Part shown: in pieces, positions 26,515 through 35,534 of the stretch
Layout of the letters: each line of letters begins with the position of its first letter
How positions within the stretch are numbered: the first letter of the stretch is position 1
The notes under the pieces: model-generated
The model's database searches: none
What the model was told of the DNA's origin: nothing
The model's input: only the letters and a program-made list of their open reading frames with translations
Made by a program: the position numbers and the translations under genes
Assembly (NCBI RefSeq): GCF_004349355.1
Contig: NZ_SMFK01000001.1
Location: 372,001 to 436,000 of the forward strand
Direction of reading: 5' to 3'
Length of the DNA stretch: 64,000 bases
Source of the DNA: Flavobacterium cellulosilyticum
GTDB lineage: Bacteria; Bacteroidota; Bacteroidia; Flavobacteriales; Flavobacteriaceae

Positions 26515-27564
26515 ATGAAAGTAACCATAGACGGTCAAGAGATTGAAGTACAACCAGGAACAACTATCCTGCAAGCAGCCCGAATGATTGGTGGAGATAT
26601 AGTTCCACCGGCCATGTGCTACCATTCTAAATTAGAAGGAAGCGGCGGAAAATGTCGTTGTTGTTTGTCGGAAGTTTCCAAAGGAAGTGAAGCCGATCCA
26701 AGACCAATGCCCAAATTAATGGCTTCCTGCGTAACAGGATGTCAGGACGGAATGGAAGTGAAAACCAAATCGTCACCTAGAGTACAAGAAGCTCAGAAAG
26801 CAGTGACAGAATTTTTGCTGATTAATCACCCTTTGGATTGCCCAGTTTGTGATCAAGCAGGAGAATGCGATTTGCAGAATTTAAGCTTTGAACACGGAAA
26901 ATCGGAGAGTCGTTTTATTGAAGAAAAAAGAACGTTTGAACCAGAAGATATCGGTCCGAATATTCAATTACACATGAATCGTTGTATTCTTTGTTATCGT
27001 TGTGTAATGGTGGCAGACCAAATCACCGATGACCGAGTTCATGGAGTTATGGATCGTGGTGATCATTCGAATATTTCGACTTGTGTTTCTCACGCCATTG
27101 ATAATGAGTTTTCAGGAAATATGATTGATGTATGTCCAGTAGGGGCTTTGACAGACAAAACTTTTAGATTCAAATCGAGAGTTTGGTTCAACAAGCCTTA
27201 TAATGCACATAGAGATTGCCCTACTTGTTCCGGAAAAACTACGGTTTGGATGTTTGGTGACGAAATTCAAAGAGTTACAGGTAGAAAAGATGAATACCAC
27301 GAGATCGATGAATTCATTTGCAACGGATGTCGTTTTGACCATAAAGAAGTTTCGGATTGGGTTATTGAAGGACCAAGAGAATTTGAAAAAGATTCTGTTA
27401 TCAATCAAAATAATTACACTAAAAAATTAGATACTGTAGTTATTGAAACTGAAGAAACTATTCTAAAAGGAAGAGCAATTGACAGAAAAAAAATAAGTAT
27501 GTCTGAGATTGATTTTAACGAAAAAATTGATGGCAACCCATTAAATTCAACCATAAATGGATAG
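26515..27564 (+). CDS. nuoG: NADH-quinone oxidoreductase subunit G, short form
   Basis: 349 residues from the ATG at 26515 (MKVTIDGQEIEV); an ATG 18 bp upstream is less likely. It has the N-terminal [2Fe-2S] region (CYHSKLEGSGGKCRCC), the His/Cys N5 motif HPLDCPVCDQAGECDLQ and the 4Fe-4S stretch MNRCILCYRCV. A later Cys pair set (DCPTCSG, FICNGCRFDH) resembles the N7 region. The large molybdopterin-like C-terminal domain of the about 900-residue proteobacterial protein is missing, as is usual in Flavobacteriia. It overlaps nuoH by 8 bp. Confidence 0.94.
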   Translation: MKVTIDGQEIEVQPGTTILQAARMIGGDIVPPAMCYHSKLEGSGGKCRCCLSEVSKGSEADPRPMPKLMASCVTGCQDGMEVKTKSSPRVQEAQKAVTEFLLINHPLDCPVCDQAGECDLQNLSFEHGKSESRFIEEKRTFEPEDIGPNIQLHMNRCILCYRCVMVADQITDDRVHGVMDRGDHSNISTCVSHAIDNEFSGNMIDVCPVGALTDKTFRFKSRVWFNKPYNAHRDCPTCSGKTTVWMFGDEIQRVTGRKDEYHEIDEFICNGCRFDHKEVSDWVIEGPREFEKDSVINQNNYTKKLDTVVIETEETILKGRAIDRKKISMSEIDFNEKIDGNPLNSTING

Positions 27565-28609
27565 TACTTTTATAATAGAAAAAAGTGTTGTAATCCTTGT
27601 TGTATTTGCATTTACTATGCTTATGGCAATGTATTCTACATGGGCAGAACGAAAAGTAGCTGCATACCTTCAGGATAGAGTGGGTCCAAACCGTGCGGGT
27701 TGGGGAGGATTATTACAACCACTTGCCGATGGTTTAAAATTATTTTCCAAAGAGGAATTTGAACCTAATACACCTAATCGATTTTTGTTTTTTACCGGCC
27801 CGGCAATTGCCATGTCAACAGCATTAATCACAAGTGCTGTTATTCCTTGGGGAGATCGTTTTCATCTTTTTGGAAGAGATATTTTGCTTCAAGCTACCGA
27901 TATTGACGTAGCCATGTTGTATATATTTGGTGTCCTTTCTATAGGAGTCTACGGAATAATGATAGGTGGTTGGGCTTCTAACAATAAGTTCTCTTTGATT
28001 GGAGCGATACGAGCAGCTTCACAAATGGTTTCTTATGAAGTAGCGATGGGATTGTCGATAATAGCCTTATTGATGATGACTGGCACTTTGAGTTTAAGGG
28101 AAATTTCGGCACAACAAGCAGGGATGAATTGGAATGTTTTTTACCAACCTTTATCTTTCCTAATCTTTTTGATTTGTGCTTTTGCAGAAACGAATAGAAC
28201 TCCATTTGATTTAGCGGAATGCGAAACAGAATTAATTGGAGGCTATCATACCGAATATTCATCCATGAAAATGGGTTTCTATTTATTTGCTGAATATGCC
28301 AATATGTTTATTTCTTCGACAATACTTGCGGTATTATTCTTTGGAGGATATAATTATCCAGGAATGAGTTGGGTAGTTGAACATTGGGGAGTAAATATTG
28401 CCAACGTTTTTGGAATTGGAGCTTTATTTATAAAATTATGTGGATTTATATTCTTTTATATGTGGGTTCGATGGACTATTCCAAGATTTAGATACGATCA
28501 ATTGATGCATTTGGGATGGAGAATATTGATTCCACTTTCAATTTTCAATATCATCATCACAGGAATTGTTCTTTTGAGAGTAGAAATTATGGCTTATTTA
28601 GGATTTTAA
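27557..28609 (+). CDS. nuoH: NADH-quinone oxidoreductase subunit H
   Basis: 350 residues, about eight TM helices, ND1 family. Conserved AERKVAAYLQDRVGPNRAG in the first cytoplasmic loop, and FAETNRTPFDLAECETELIGG with the acidic residues near the quinone channel. Links the hydrophilic arm to the membrane arm. Confidence 0.97.
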   Translation: MDSTFIIEKSVVILVVFAFTMLMAMYSTWAERKVAAYLQDRVGPNRAGWGGLLQPLADGLKLFSKEEFEPNTPNRFLFFTGPAIAMSTALITSAVIPWGDRFHLFGRDILLQATDIDVAMLYIFGVLSIGVYGIMIGGWASNNKFSLIGAIRAASQMVSYEVAMGLSIIALLMMTGTLSLREISAQQAGMNWNVFYQPLSFLIFLICAFAETNRTPFDLAECETELIGGYHTEYSSMKMGFYLFAEYANMFISSTILAVLFFGGYNYPGMSWVVEHWGVNIANVFGIGALFIKLCGFIFFYMWVRWTIPRFRYDQLMHLGWRILIPLSIFNIIITGIVLLRVEIMAYLGF

Positions 28610-28624
28610 TTAGAACACCAATAC

Positions 28625-28705
28625 CTTAGCCCTGATAGTAGTGAAAATCCTTTTATGCCGGGGTTCGGCATAAAAGATTGAAACGGATAGCAGGAGTAAG
28701 CTTCA
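28625..28705 (+). ncRNA. structured hairpin element between nuoH and nuoI
   Basis: An inner 11-bp perfect stem (CTTTTATGCCG 28650-28660 with CGGCATAAAAG 28666-28676, 5-nt loop) is enclosed by outer pairings CTTA/TAAG (28625-28628 with 28697-28700) and CCTG/CAGG (28631-28634 with 28691-28694). The frame AGCCCTGATAG ... GGATAGCAGG is one I recall as dispersed in flavobacterial genomes. It might correspond to a described Bacteroidetes RNA motif such as Flavo-1, which I could not check. No ORF in it. Confidence 0.6.
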
Positions 28706-28719
28706 AAAAAATATAAAAA

Positions 28720-29265
28720 ATGTCAATACAAGAAATATCACTTTCCGGAAGAAAAAAGGTAGTCTCAAACAAAGAGATGACTTTTTTTGAAAGTATGTAT
28801 CTAATAGCCATCGTAAAGGGGTTATTGATTACTATCAAACACTTTTTTAGAAAAAAAGCAACCATTCACTATCCTGAACAAGTACGTGAATTTAGTCCAG
28901 TTTATCGTGGTCAACACATGTTGAAACGCGATGAGCAAGGTCGCGAAAATTGTACGGCTTGTGGATTATGTGCACTTTCATGTCCCGCTGAAGCGATCAC
29001 GATGAAGGCGGAAGAACGCAAACCAGACGAGAAGCATTTGTATCGGGAAGAGAAATATGCTTCGATTTATGAAATCAATATGTTGCGTTGTATTTTTTGT
29101 GGATTGTGTGAGGAAGCTTGTCCAAAAGACGCTATATACTTGACTATTTCAAAAGAATTAGTTCCAGCAAATTATACCAGAGAAGATTTTATTTTTGGAA
29201 AAGATAAATTGGTTATGCCATTGGATATCGCAATGAAAAATGCTCAACTTAAAAACGCCAACTAA
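28720..29265 (+). CDS. nuoI: NADH-quinone oxidoreductase subunit I
   Basis: 181 residues, TYKY-type ferredoxin subunit. Two [4Fe-4S] motifs, CTACGLCALSCPAEAI and CIFCGLCEEACPKDAI (clusters N6a and N6b), follow an N-terminal amphipathic segment. Its stop overlaps the nuoJ start by one base (TAATG). Confidence 0.97.
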   Translation: MSIQEISLSGRKKVVSNKEMTFFESMYLIAIVKGLLITIKHFFRKKATIHYPEQVREFSPVYRGQHMLKRDEQGRENCTACGLCALSCPAEAITMKAEERKPDEKHLYREEKYASIYEINMLRCIFCGLCEEACPKDAIYLTISKELVPANYTREDFIFGKDKLVMPLDIAMKNAQLKNAN

Positions 29266-29777
29266 TGTCGATAATTTTAATTCTATTTTGTGTTCTATCT
29301 TTTATCACTTTAGCCACCGCTTTTTTGACAATTTATAGCCGAAATCCAATTCACAGTGCCATTTATTTGGTGATTTGTTTTTTCTCGATTGCAGGTCATT
29401 ATTTATTATTAAACGCTCAATTTCTAGCCATAGTCCATGTGATAGTTTATTCAGGTGCTATTATGATATTAATGTTGTTTACAATAATGTTAATGAATTT
29501 GAATAATAGAAATGATGTGCACAAACCCCGAATTACTCGACTAGGAGCCATTGTTTTGTTTATATTAATGTGTGTCGTATTAATCGGCATATTTATTAAC
29601 TCGAAACCTATTGTTGGTGAATATATAAGTACTGGTGAAGATTACCAATCCATAAAGGTTTTGGGAAAAATATTGCTTAACGAATATATGGTGCCTTTTG
29701 AATTTGCCTCAATTCTGCTTTTAGTTGCAATGATTGGAGCTGTTTTATTATCTAAAAAAGAAAAAATCACAAAATAA
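29265..29777 (+). CDS. nuoJ: NADH-quinone oxidoreductase subunit J
   Basis: 170 residues, five predicted TM helices, ND6 family. Typical N-terminal segment RNPIHSAIYLVICFFSIAGHY and the VHVIVYSGAIMILMLF TM3 region. Membrane-arm subunit; coupled to nuoI by a 1-bp overlap. Confidence 0.96.
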   Translation: MSIILILFCVLSFITLATAFLTIYSRNPIHSAIYLVICFFSIAGHYLLLNAQFLAIVHVIVYSGAIMILMLFTIMLMNLNNRNDVHKPRITRLGAIVLFILMCVVLIGIFINSKPIVGEYISTGEDYQSIKVLGKILLNEYMVPFEFASILLLVAMIGAVLLSKKEKITK

Positions 29778-29778
29778 T

Positions 29779-30099
29779 ATGAACAATATTTTAAATCAAA
29801 TTGGTATAGAAAATTACATATTCCTTTGCGTAATACTTTTTTGTATTGGAGTTTTTGGAGTATTGTACAGACGTAATGCAATAATTGTGTTTATGTCAAT
29901 CGAAATAATGCTAAATGCTGTAAATCTATTGTTTGTGGCGTTTTCGACCTATCATCAAGATGCACAAGGACAGATATTTGTATTTTTCTCAATGGCTGTA
30001 GCTGCTGCCGAAGTTGCTGTAGGTCTCGCTATTTTAGTTTCAATATTCAAAAATATGAATACAATTGATGTTGGAAAATTAAAAAATTTAAAAGGATAA
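29779..30099 (+). CDS. nuoK: NADH-quinone oxidoreductase subunit K
   Basis: 106 residues, three TM helices, ND4L family; MSIEIMLNAVNLLFVAF carries the conserved membrane Glu, and AAAEVAVGLAILVSIF the second. I choose the ATG at 29779, 1 bp after the nuoJ stop, because a longer reading would start inside nuoJ with a Lys-rich extension foreign to the family. Confidence 0.96.
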   Translation: MNNILNQIGIENYIFLCVILFCIGVFGVLYRRNAIIVFMSIEIMLNAVNLLFVAFSTYHQDAQGQIFVFFSMAVAAAEVAVGLAILVSIFKNMNTIDVGKLKNLKG

Positions 30100-30105
30100 T
30101 CTTCA

Positions 30106-31995
30106 ATGGATACAAGTTTAATTTTAGTCTTATTACTTTCTCCTTTTATAGGGTTTTTGTTTAATGTTTTTCTGGGTAAAAAAGCGGGAAAAACTATCGT
30201 TGGTATTGTTGGAACACTTTCTGTGTTTATATCGTTTGCAGTTACTTTGTCTTTCTTTTTACAAATAACACAAACAAAACAAGCCATAACAGTTGATTTA
30301 TTCGAATGGATTTCAACACAACATTTCAAAGTAAATTTCGGTTTTCTTTTAGATCAATTATCAATACTTTGGTTGTTATTTGTAACTGGAATTGGATCTT
30401 TGATTCATTTGTATTCCATCAGTTATATGCACGATGATGAGAAGATGCATTCATTCTTTGCATATCTAAACTTATTTATCTTCTTTATGATCACCTTGGT
30501 AATTGGAAGCAATTTACTAATGATGTTCATTGGTTGGGAAGGTGTTGGGCTTTGCTCCTATTTATTAATTGGTTTTTGGTATAAAAATCAAGATTTCAAT
30601 GATGCGGCTAAAAAAGCTTTCATTATGAATAGAATCGGAGATTTAGGATTCCTGATAGGTATTTTTATTCTAGGTTCTATGTTCACTACTATAGATTTTA
30701 CTAGTCTTAAAACTGCCATTTCTTCAGCTAGTGATACTAATGATTTATGGATGGCAATTGCTGCTCTCTGTTTATTTATTGGTGCTTGTGGTAAATCGGC
30801 ACAAATTCCATTATATACTTGGTTGCCTGATGCGATGGCTGGACCAACGCCTGTTTCGGCATTGATTCACGCAGCAACAATGGTAACTGCAGGTATTTTT
30901 ATGATTACACGAATGAGTTTCTTATTTGATATGGTTCCAAGTGTTCAAAATATCATAGCTATAATTGGTGCTGTAACCTCATTAGTTGCCGCCACAATAG
31001 CTTTGACTCAAACAGACATCAAAAAAGTATTGGCTTATTCTACCGTTTCTCAATTGGGATTAATGTTCTTGGCTTTAGGTTTTGGTGCGTATGAAGTAGC
31101 TGTTTTTCATGTCATCACTCACGCCTTCTTTAAAGCTTGTTTGTTCTTAGGTTCTGGTTCAGTAATTCACGGATTGCACGGAGAACAAGATATGCGAAAA
31201 ATGGGTGGATTGAAAAAAGCCATGCCGATTACTTTTATAACCATGCTTATTGCTTCCTTAGCTATTTCTGGAGTTTTTCCATTGGCAGGATTTTGGTCTA
31301 AAGATGAAATTTTAATGACTGCTTTTCATCATAATATTGCATTATGGGTAATAGGTTCAATTGCTTCTATTATGACTGCCTTTTATATGTTTAGACTAAT
31401 GTATCTTACTTTTTTCAATGAATTTAGAGGTACTGAAGAACAAAAACATCATTTACATGAAAGTCCAAGTTTAATTACTATTCCTTTAATTGTTTTGGCA
31501 ATATTATCTTTCATTGGCGGAATTATTAGTTTACCAGGAAATAGTTGGTTGAACGATTATTTAGCACCATTATTTTCGAAAGTTACTCAAGAAGAACATT
31601 CTTTTGGAACTACTGAGTACACTTTGATGGCAATTGCAACAATAGGTGCTCTTGCAGGTATTGGACTTGCTTATAAAAAATACTTGAAAGAAAATACAAT
31701 TCCAAGTGAAGATGAAAACATCACTGGTCTAACAAAAGTTTTGTATAACAAATATTATGTTGACGAGGTTTACGATGCTGTTTTTGTAAAACCAATTAAT
31801 GTGCTTTCTAATTTCTTTAGAGACAGTGTTGAAACAACATTATCGGCACTAGTTTTTGGTTTAGGAAAAGCGACTTTCCAATTAGCTTCATTTGGGAGAA
31901 GATTTCATCACGGTAGCGTTGGATTCTATCTTTCAATGTTCACCCTAGGCATTTGTGCACTATTAACTTATCTATACTATTGCAATAATTTTTAA
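30106..31995 (+). CDS. nuoL: NADH-quinone oxidoreductase subunit L
   Basis: 629 residues, the ND5 antiporter-like subunit with about 16 TM helices. MFIGWEGVGLCSYLLIGFWY, TWLPDAMAGPTPVSALIHAATMVTAG and KVLAYSTVSQLGLMFLALG are diagnostic. The C-terminal part contains the long lateral helix region and a final TM. Proton-pumping module. Confidence 0.97.
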   Translation: MDTSLILVLLLSPFIGFLFNVFLGKKAGKTIVGIVGTLSVFISFAVTLSFFLQITQTKQAITVDLFEWISTQHFKVNFGFLLDQLSILWLLFVTGIGSLIHLYSISYMHDDEKMHSFFAYLNLFIFFMITLVIGSNLLMMFIGWEGVGLCSYLLIGFWYKNQDFNDAAKKAFIMNRIGDLGFLIGIFILGSMFTTIDFTSLKTAISSASDTNDLWMAIAALCLFIGACGKSAQIPLYTWLPDAMAGPTPVSALIHAATMVTAGIFMITRMSFLFDMVPSVQNIIAIIGAVTSLVAATIALTQTDIKKVLAYSTVSQLGLMFLALGFGAYEVAVFHVITHAFFKACLFLGSGSVIHGLHGEQDMRKMGGLKKAMPITFITMLIASLAISGVFPLAGFWSKDEILMTAFHHNIALWVIGSIASIMTAFYMFRLMYLTFFNEFRGTEEQKHHLHESPSLITIPLIVLAILSFIGGIISLPGNSWLNDYLAPLFSKVTQEEHSFGTTEYTLMAIATIGALAGIGLAYKKYLKENTIPSEDENITGLTKVLYNKYYVDEVYDAVFVKPINVLSNFFRDSVETTLSALVFGLGKATFQLASFGRRFHHGSVGFYLSMFTLGICALLTYLYYCNNF

Positions 31996-31998
31996 ATA

Positions 31999-33441
31999 AT
32001 GGATGTAACTACACTTTTAATTATTCTTTTTGTTGGCGCATTTGCAACCTATTTTTCTGGTGATAAATGGGCTCCAAAAGTAGCTTTATTAATTTCATTG
32101 GCCGCTTTTGCAGGTACGATTTGTTTACTTAGCCAATACAATTCAGGACAAGAAATCAGTTATTTTAAAATTTGGATTTCTAAACCTGCTGTATTTATAT
32201 CCTTTTATGCAGACGGCCTTACATTAGCGATGCTTTTGTTAACAACCGCATTGATACCAATTATTATTTATTCCTCCTTTGGAAATAATTATAAAAATGC
32301 AAAAGCATTCTATGCATTAATTTTGTTTATGACCTTCGCAATGACAGGAACTTTTCTTGCCACTGATGGTCTATTATATTATGTTTTCTGGGAATTATCA
32401 TTAATCCCAATTTACTTTATTGCTTTAATTTGGGGTAATGGCGATGCTGAAAAACGTAAAAAAGCAGTTGTTAAATTCTTTATTTATACTCTTGCTGGTT
32501 CCTTATTTATGTTAATTGCTTTTGTTTATTTGTACCAAAAAGCAAATAGTTTTTTAATTGGTGATTTAGTAAAAGCGAATTTATCCTCTACAGAACAGTT
32601 CTGGATATTCTTGGCTTTCTTTTTAGCGTATGCCATCAAAATTCCATTAATTCCTTTTCATACTTGGCAGGCAAAAGTGTACCAAAAAGCACCAACAGTA
32701 GGAACAATGCTCCTTTCTGGAATCATGTTAAAGATGGGATTGTATAGTGTAATTCGTTGGCAATTACCTATTGCTCCATTGGCAGCAAAAGAATTTATGT
32801 CATTATTTATCGGTCTTGGATTAGTTGGTGTAATTTACGGTTCGATCGTAGCATTGAGACAAAAAGATTTGAAAAAGCTATTGGCTTACTCTTCTTTGGC
32901 ACACGTTGGTTTAATTGCTGCAGGCTGTTATACTTTAACACTTGACGGATTACGTGGTGCTGTATTGCAAATGATCGCTCACGGATTTGTAGTTGTTGGC
33001 TTATTCTTAGTTGCTGAAATTATTTACAGAAGATATGAAACAAGAACTATCTCAGAAATGGGTGGAATTCGTAGTCAGTCCCCTAAATTGACTTCTATGT
33101 TCATGCTTTTGGTTTTAGCATCTGTTGCTTTGCCATCCACCTTTAACTTCGTAGGAGAATTTACAGTTTTATACAGCTTATCACAAATAAATATTTGGTT
33201 TGCTCTTCTTGGTGGAACTACTATAATATTAGGAGCTTATTATATGTTGAAAATGTTTCAACACGTGATGTTGGGTGAAACCAATGTTAAAATATTTAAT
33301 GATGTGACCTTTAACGAAGGATTATCTTTGGTACTCATCATTGCCGTTTTATTCTTTTTTGGATTGTATCCAAAACCAATTATGGATTTGATTTCACCAA
33401 GTCTAGAAAACATTATAACTCTAATAAACAGAATTAATTAA
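31999..33441 (+). CDS. nuoM: NADH-quinone oxidoreductase subunit M
   Basis: 480 residues, the ND4 antiporter-like subunit, about 14 TM helices. FWELSLIPIYFIALIWG with the conserved Glu, PFHTWQAKVYQKAPTVGTML, and KKLLAYSSLAHVGLIAAG mark the family. 3 bp after nuoL. Confidence 0.97.
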   Translation: MDVTTLLIILFVGAFATYFSGDKWAPKVALLISLAAFAGTICLLSQYNSGQEISYFKIWISKPAVFISFYADGLTLAMLLLTTALIPIIIYSSFGNNYKNAKAFYALILFMTFAMTGTFLATDGLLYYVFWELSLIPIYFIALIWGNGDAEKRKKAVVKFFIYTLAGSLFMLIAFVYLYQKANSFLIGDLVKANLSSTEQFWIFLAFFLAYAIKIPLIPFHTWQAKVYQKAPTVGTMLLSGIMLKMGLYSVIRWQLPIAPLAAKEFMSLFIGLGLVGVIYGSIVALRQKDLKKLLAYSSLAHVGLIAAGCYTLTLDGLRGAVLQMIAHGFVVVGLFLVAEIIYRRYETRTISEMGGIRSQSPKLTSMFMLLVLASVALPSTFNFVGEFTVLYSLSQINIWFALLGGTTIILGAYYMLKMFQHVMLGETNVKIFNDVTFNEGLSLVLIIAVLFFFGLYPKPIMDLISPSLENIITLINRIN

Positions 33442-33444
33442 TAA

Positions 33445-33990
33445 AATAGGATTAAGGATTTAAGAATTAGGATTTTTGTTGGATGGGTAAATTGGAATAT
33501 TTAATAATTATTAAAATATGACGAAAGAAGAACTTAAGAATCGTACAAAATAATTTGCATTGGATGTATTTAAGTTTTTAATGTTAATAGATAAGGATAA
33601 AGCTGTTGATGTCGTTTCCTTTCAACTTTTTAAATCCTCATCATCAGTTGCTGCTAATTACAGAGCAGTTTGTAGAGGCAAATCAAGTGCTGATTTTTTA
33701 AACAAATTAAAAATCGTAGATGAAGAGGCAGATGAAAGTTTATTTTGGTTAGAGTTTATCAAAGGATTAGAAATAGTATGTGACAAAGTTGAGCTTGAAA
33801 AGTTAATAAAAGAAGCGAATGAATTGGTTGCTATTTTTTCATCAGGAATAAAAACAATAAAAGAGAAAAATAATATAAAACAATAAAAAGATTTAGAAAT
33901 TAGGAAATAATAATTAGGATTTTCGAGTAGTTGCGAACGTTCCTTTTTCAATTTTAAATCCTAAATCAAAAATCCTAAATCAAAAAATCA
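33445..33990. repeat. TTAGGATT / AATCCTAA word arrays flanking the second four-helix-bundle gene
   Basis: Words such as AGGATTAAGGATTTAAG and AATTAGGATTTTTG at 33448-33477 and near 33900-33920 are complementary to AATCCTAAATC words at 33955-33985. The arrays can pair across the gene and separate it from nuoM and nuoN. Confidence 0.6.
33518..33886 (+). pseudogene. four-helix-bundle (S23/IVP-type) gene with an in-frame stop
   Basis: From ATG 33518 the frame reads MTKEELKNRTK, TAA (33551-33553), then FALDVFKFLMLIDKDKAVDVV and on to residue about 122. The family usually has Gln at the stop position (KNRTKQFALDVFKF), so one C-to-T change explains it. The remaining frame is intact (SSSSVAANYRAVCRGKSSADF, DEEADESLFWLEFI). 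It might restart at ATG 33581, losing part of helix 1. It sits between nuoM and nuoN, flanked by TTAGGATT and AATCCTAA words. Confidence 0.75.
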
Positions 33991-33994
33991 AAAA

Positions 33995-35368
33995 ATGAAT
34001 ACATTAATAGCTATAACAGGATTAGGTGTTTTATGCCTTTTATTTGAAATTTTAAATTTTAGAAAAGCCATTATTCCAATAACCATTATTGGATTATTAG
34101 CAGTCCTTGGATTTATAACAATGTCCGAATACAATACTCCAATGAGTTATTACAATAATATGATTGTGGTGACCCAATTTTCATCTTCATTTTCTGCCTT
34201 GTTTATTATACTTACAGTTTTCTTGATTGCTTTAAGTCATGATTTCTACGAAGAACATCAAACTAAAATTTCCGATTTTATTGCCATAAAAATATTTATG
34301 TTGGCTGGTGGAGTTGCCATGGTTTCTTTTGGAAACTTAGCCATGTTTTTTCTAGGAATCGAAATCTTGTCTATTTCTTTATATATTCTTGCTGCAAGTG
34401 ACCGATTAAATATAAAAAGTAACGAAGCTGGAATGAAATATTTCTTGATGGGATCTTTTGCTTCAGGGATAATCTTGTTTGGAATTTGCTTAATTTACGG
34501 TGCAATGGGAACATTTGACATTGCCGAAATTACAGATTGGTCTCAATCAGCTGAATTGCCTTCTTGGTTTCCTATTGGGGTTACATTAGTTACTATAGGA
34601 ATGTTATTTAAAATCGCAGCTGTTCCTTTCCATTTTTGGGCTCCTGATGTCTATGAAGGTTCACCAACTATGACAACTGCTACGATGAGTACATTGGTAA
34701 AAGTGATTGCAATTGCTACTTTATTTAAAATTATGACAGCAATGAATGCTGAACTTTCGGATGCTTTTATCAATATTATAATTGTAATTTCGATTGCTTC
34801 GATGACTGTTGGAAATATTATGGCATTAAGACAAAACAACGTTAAACGTATGCTAGCCTTCTCAGGAATCTCTCATGCTGGTTTTATGTTGATGACTCTA
34901 TTAACAATGAGTTCTTCATCAGCTAGTTTACTGTATTATGCTGCTGCTTATTCACTGGCTGGAATTGCTGCTTTTGCAGTAATTTTATATGCATGTAAAA
35001 ACAAGAATAACGAAGATATCACCAACTTCAACGGATTAGGAAAAACGAGTCCTATACTTGCAGCAACTCTTACAGCAGCGTTACTTTCGATGGCTGGAAT
35101 TCCAATCTTTGCTGGTTTTTTTGCCAAACTATTTTTGTTCAATCAAACCATCCAAGCTGGTTATTTGATCATCGTAATAGCGGCAGTAATCAACTCGATT
35201 ATAAGTGTTGGTTACTATTTCAAGTTAATTTTAGCCATGTATACTAAAGAGCCAAATGAAGAAGTGACTAAAATACCATTTGTGATTCATGCAGTAGCAC
35301 TAGTTTCAATTGTATTGAATATTGCAATTGGTTTATTCCCTTCGGCGGTTTTGGATTTATTGGGATAA
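33995..35368 (+). CDS. nuoN: NADH-quinone oxidoreductase subunit N
   Basis: 457 residues, ND2 antiporter-like subunit, about 14 TM helices. FLGIEILSISLYILAASDR, PFHFWAPDVYEGSPTMTTATMSTLVK and KRMLAFSGISHAGFML are family hallmarks. Last nuo gene; a strong double hairpin follows. Confidence 0.97.
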   Translation: MNTLIAITGLGVLCLLFEILNFRKAIIPITIIGLLAVLGFITMSEYNTPMSYYNNMIVVTQFSSSFSALFIILTVFLIALSHDFYEEHQTKISDFIAIKIFMLAGGVAMVSFGNLAMFFLGIEILSISLYILAASDRLNIKSNEAGMKYFLMGSFASGIILFGICLIYGAMGTFDIAEITDWSQSAELPSWFPIGVTLVTIGMLFKIAAVPFHFWAPDVYEGSPTMTTATMSTLVKVIAIATLFKIMTAMNAELSDAFINIIIVISIASMTVGNIMALRQNNVKRMLAFSGISHAGFMLMTLLTMSSSSASLLYYAAAYSLAGIAAFAVILYACKNKNNEDITNFNGLGKTSPILAATLTAALLSMAGIPIFAGFFAKLFLFNQTIQAGYLIIVIAAVINSIISVGYYFKLILAMYTKEPNEEVTKIPFVIHAVALVSIVLNIAIGLFPSAVLDLLG

Positions 35369-35394
35369 AATATACATCTGTTTATATATAATTT

Positions 35395-35452
35395 TACCGC
35401 AGATTCGCAGATTTTCAACTATTTTAATCTGTAAATCTGCGGTATTTTTTTT
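35395..35452 (+). terminator. terminator of the nuo operon
   Basis: TACCGCAGATT (35395-35405) pairs with AATCTGCGGTA (35434-35444), with a nested CAGATT/AATCTG pair, and is followed by eight T. Long and stable by composition. Confidence 0.85.
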
Positions 35453-35467
35453 AAAATTAAAAACACT

Positions 35468-35500
35468 AAACCATCCCCTTCTAATTCTGAGATGGTTTTT
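35468..35500 (+). terminator. second hairpin before the MBOAT gene
   Basis: AAACCATC pairs with GATGGTTT across a 15-nt loop, with a T tract after it. It lies only 35 bp before the MBOAT ATG, so it may be a backup terminator or leader hairpin. Confidence 0.6.
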
Positions 35501-35534
35501 GTCTCCATTACAAAACACATTAGACTGTAAAACT

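Noticed and set aside
26515..27564. NuoG as a truncated or broken gene because it lacks the molybdopterin-like domain
   Set aside because: The frame is intact, overlaps nuoH in normal operon fashion, and the short form is usual in Flavobacteriia.
35322..35534. N-terminal extension of the MBOAT protein overlapping nuoN
   Set aside because: It would translate through two terminator hairpins; the ATG at 35535 starts a normal first TM helix.
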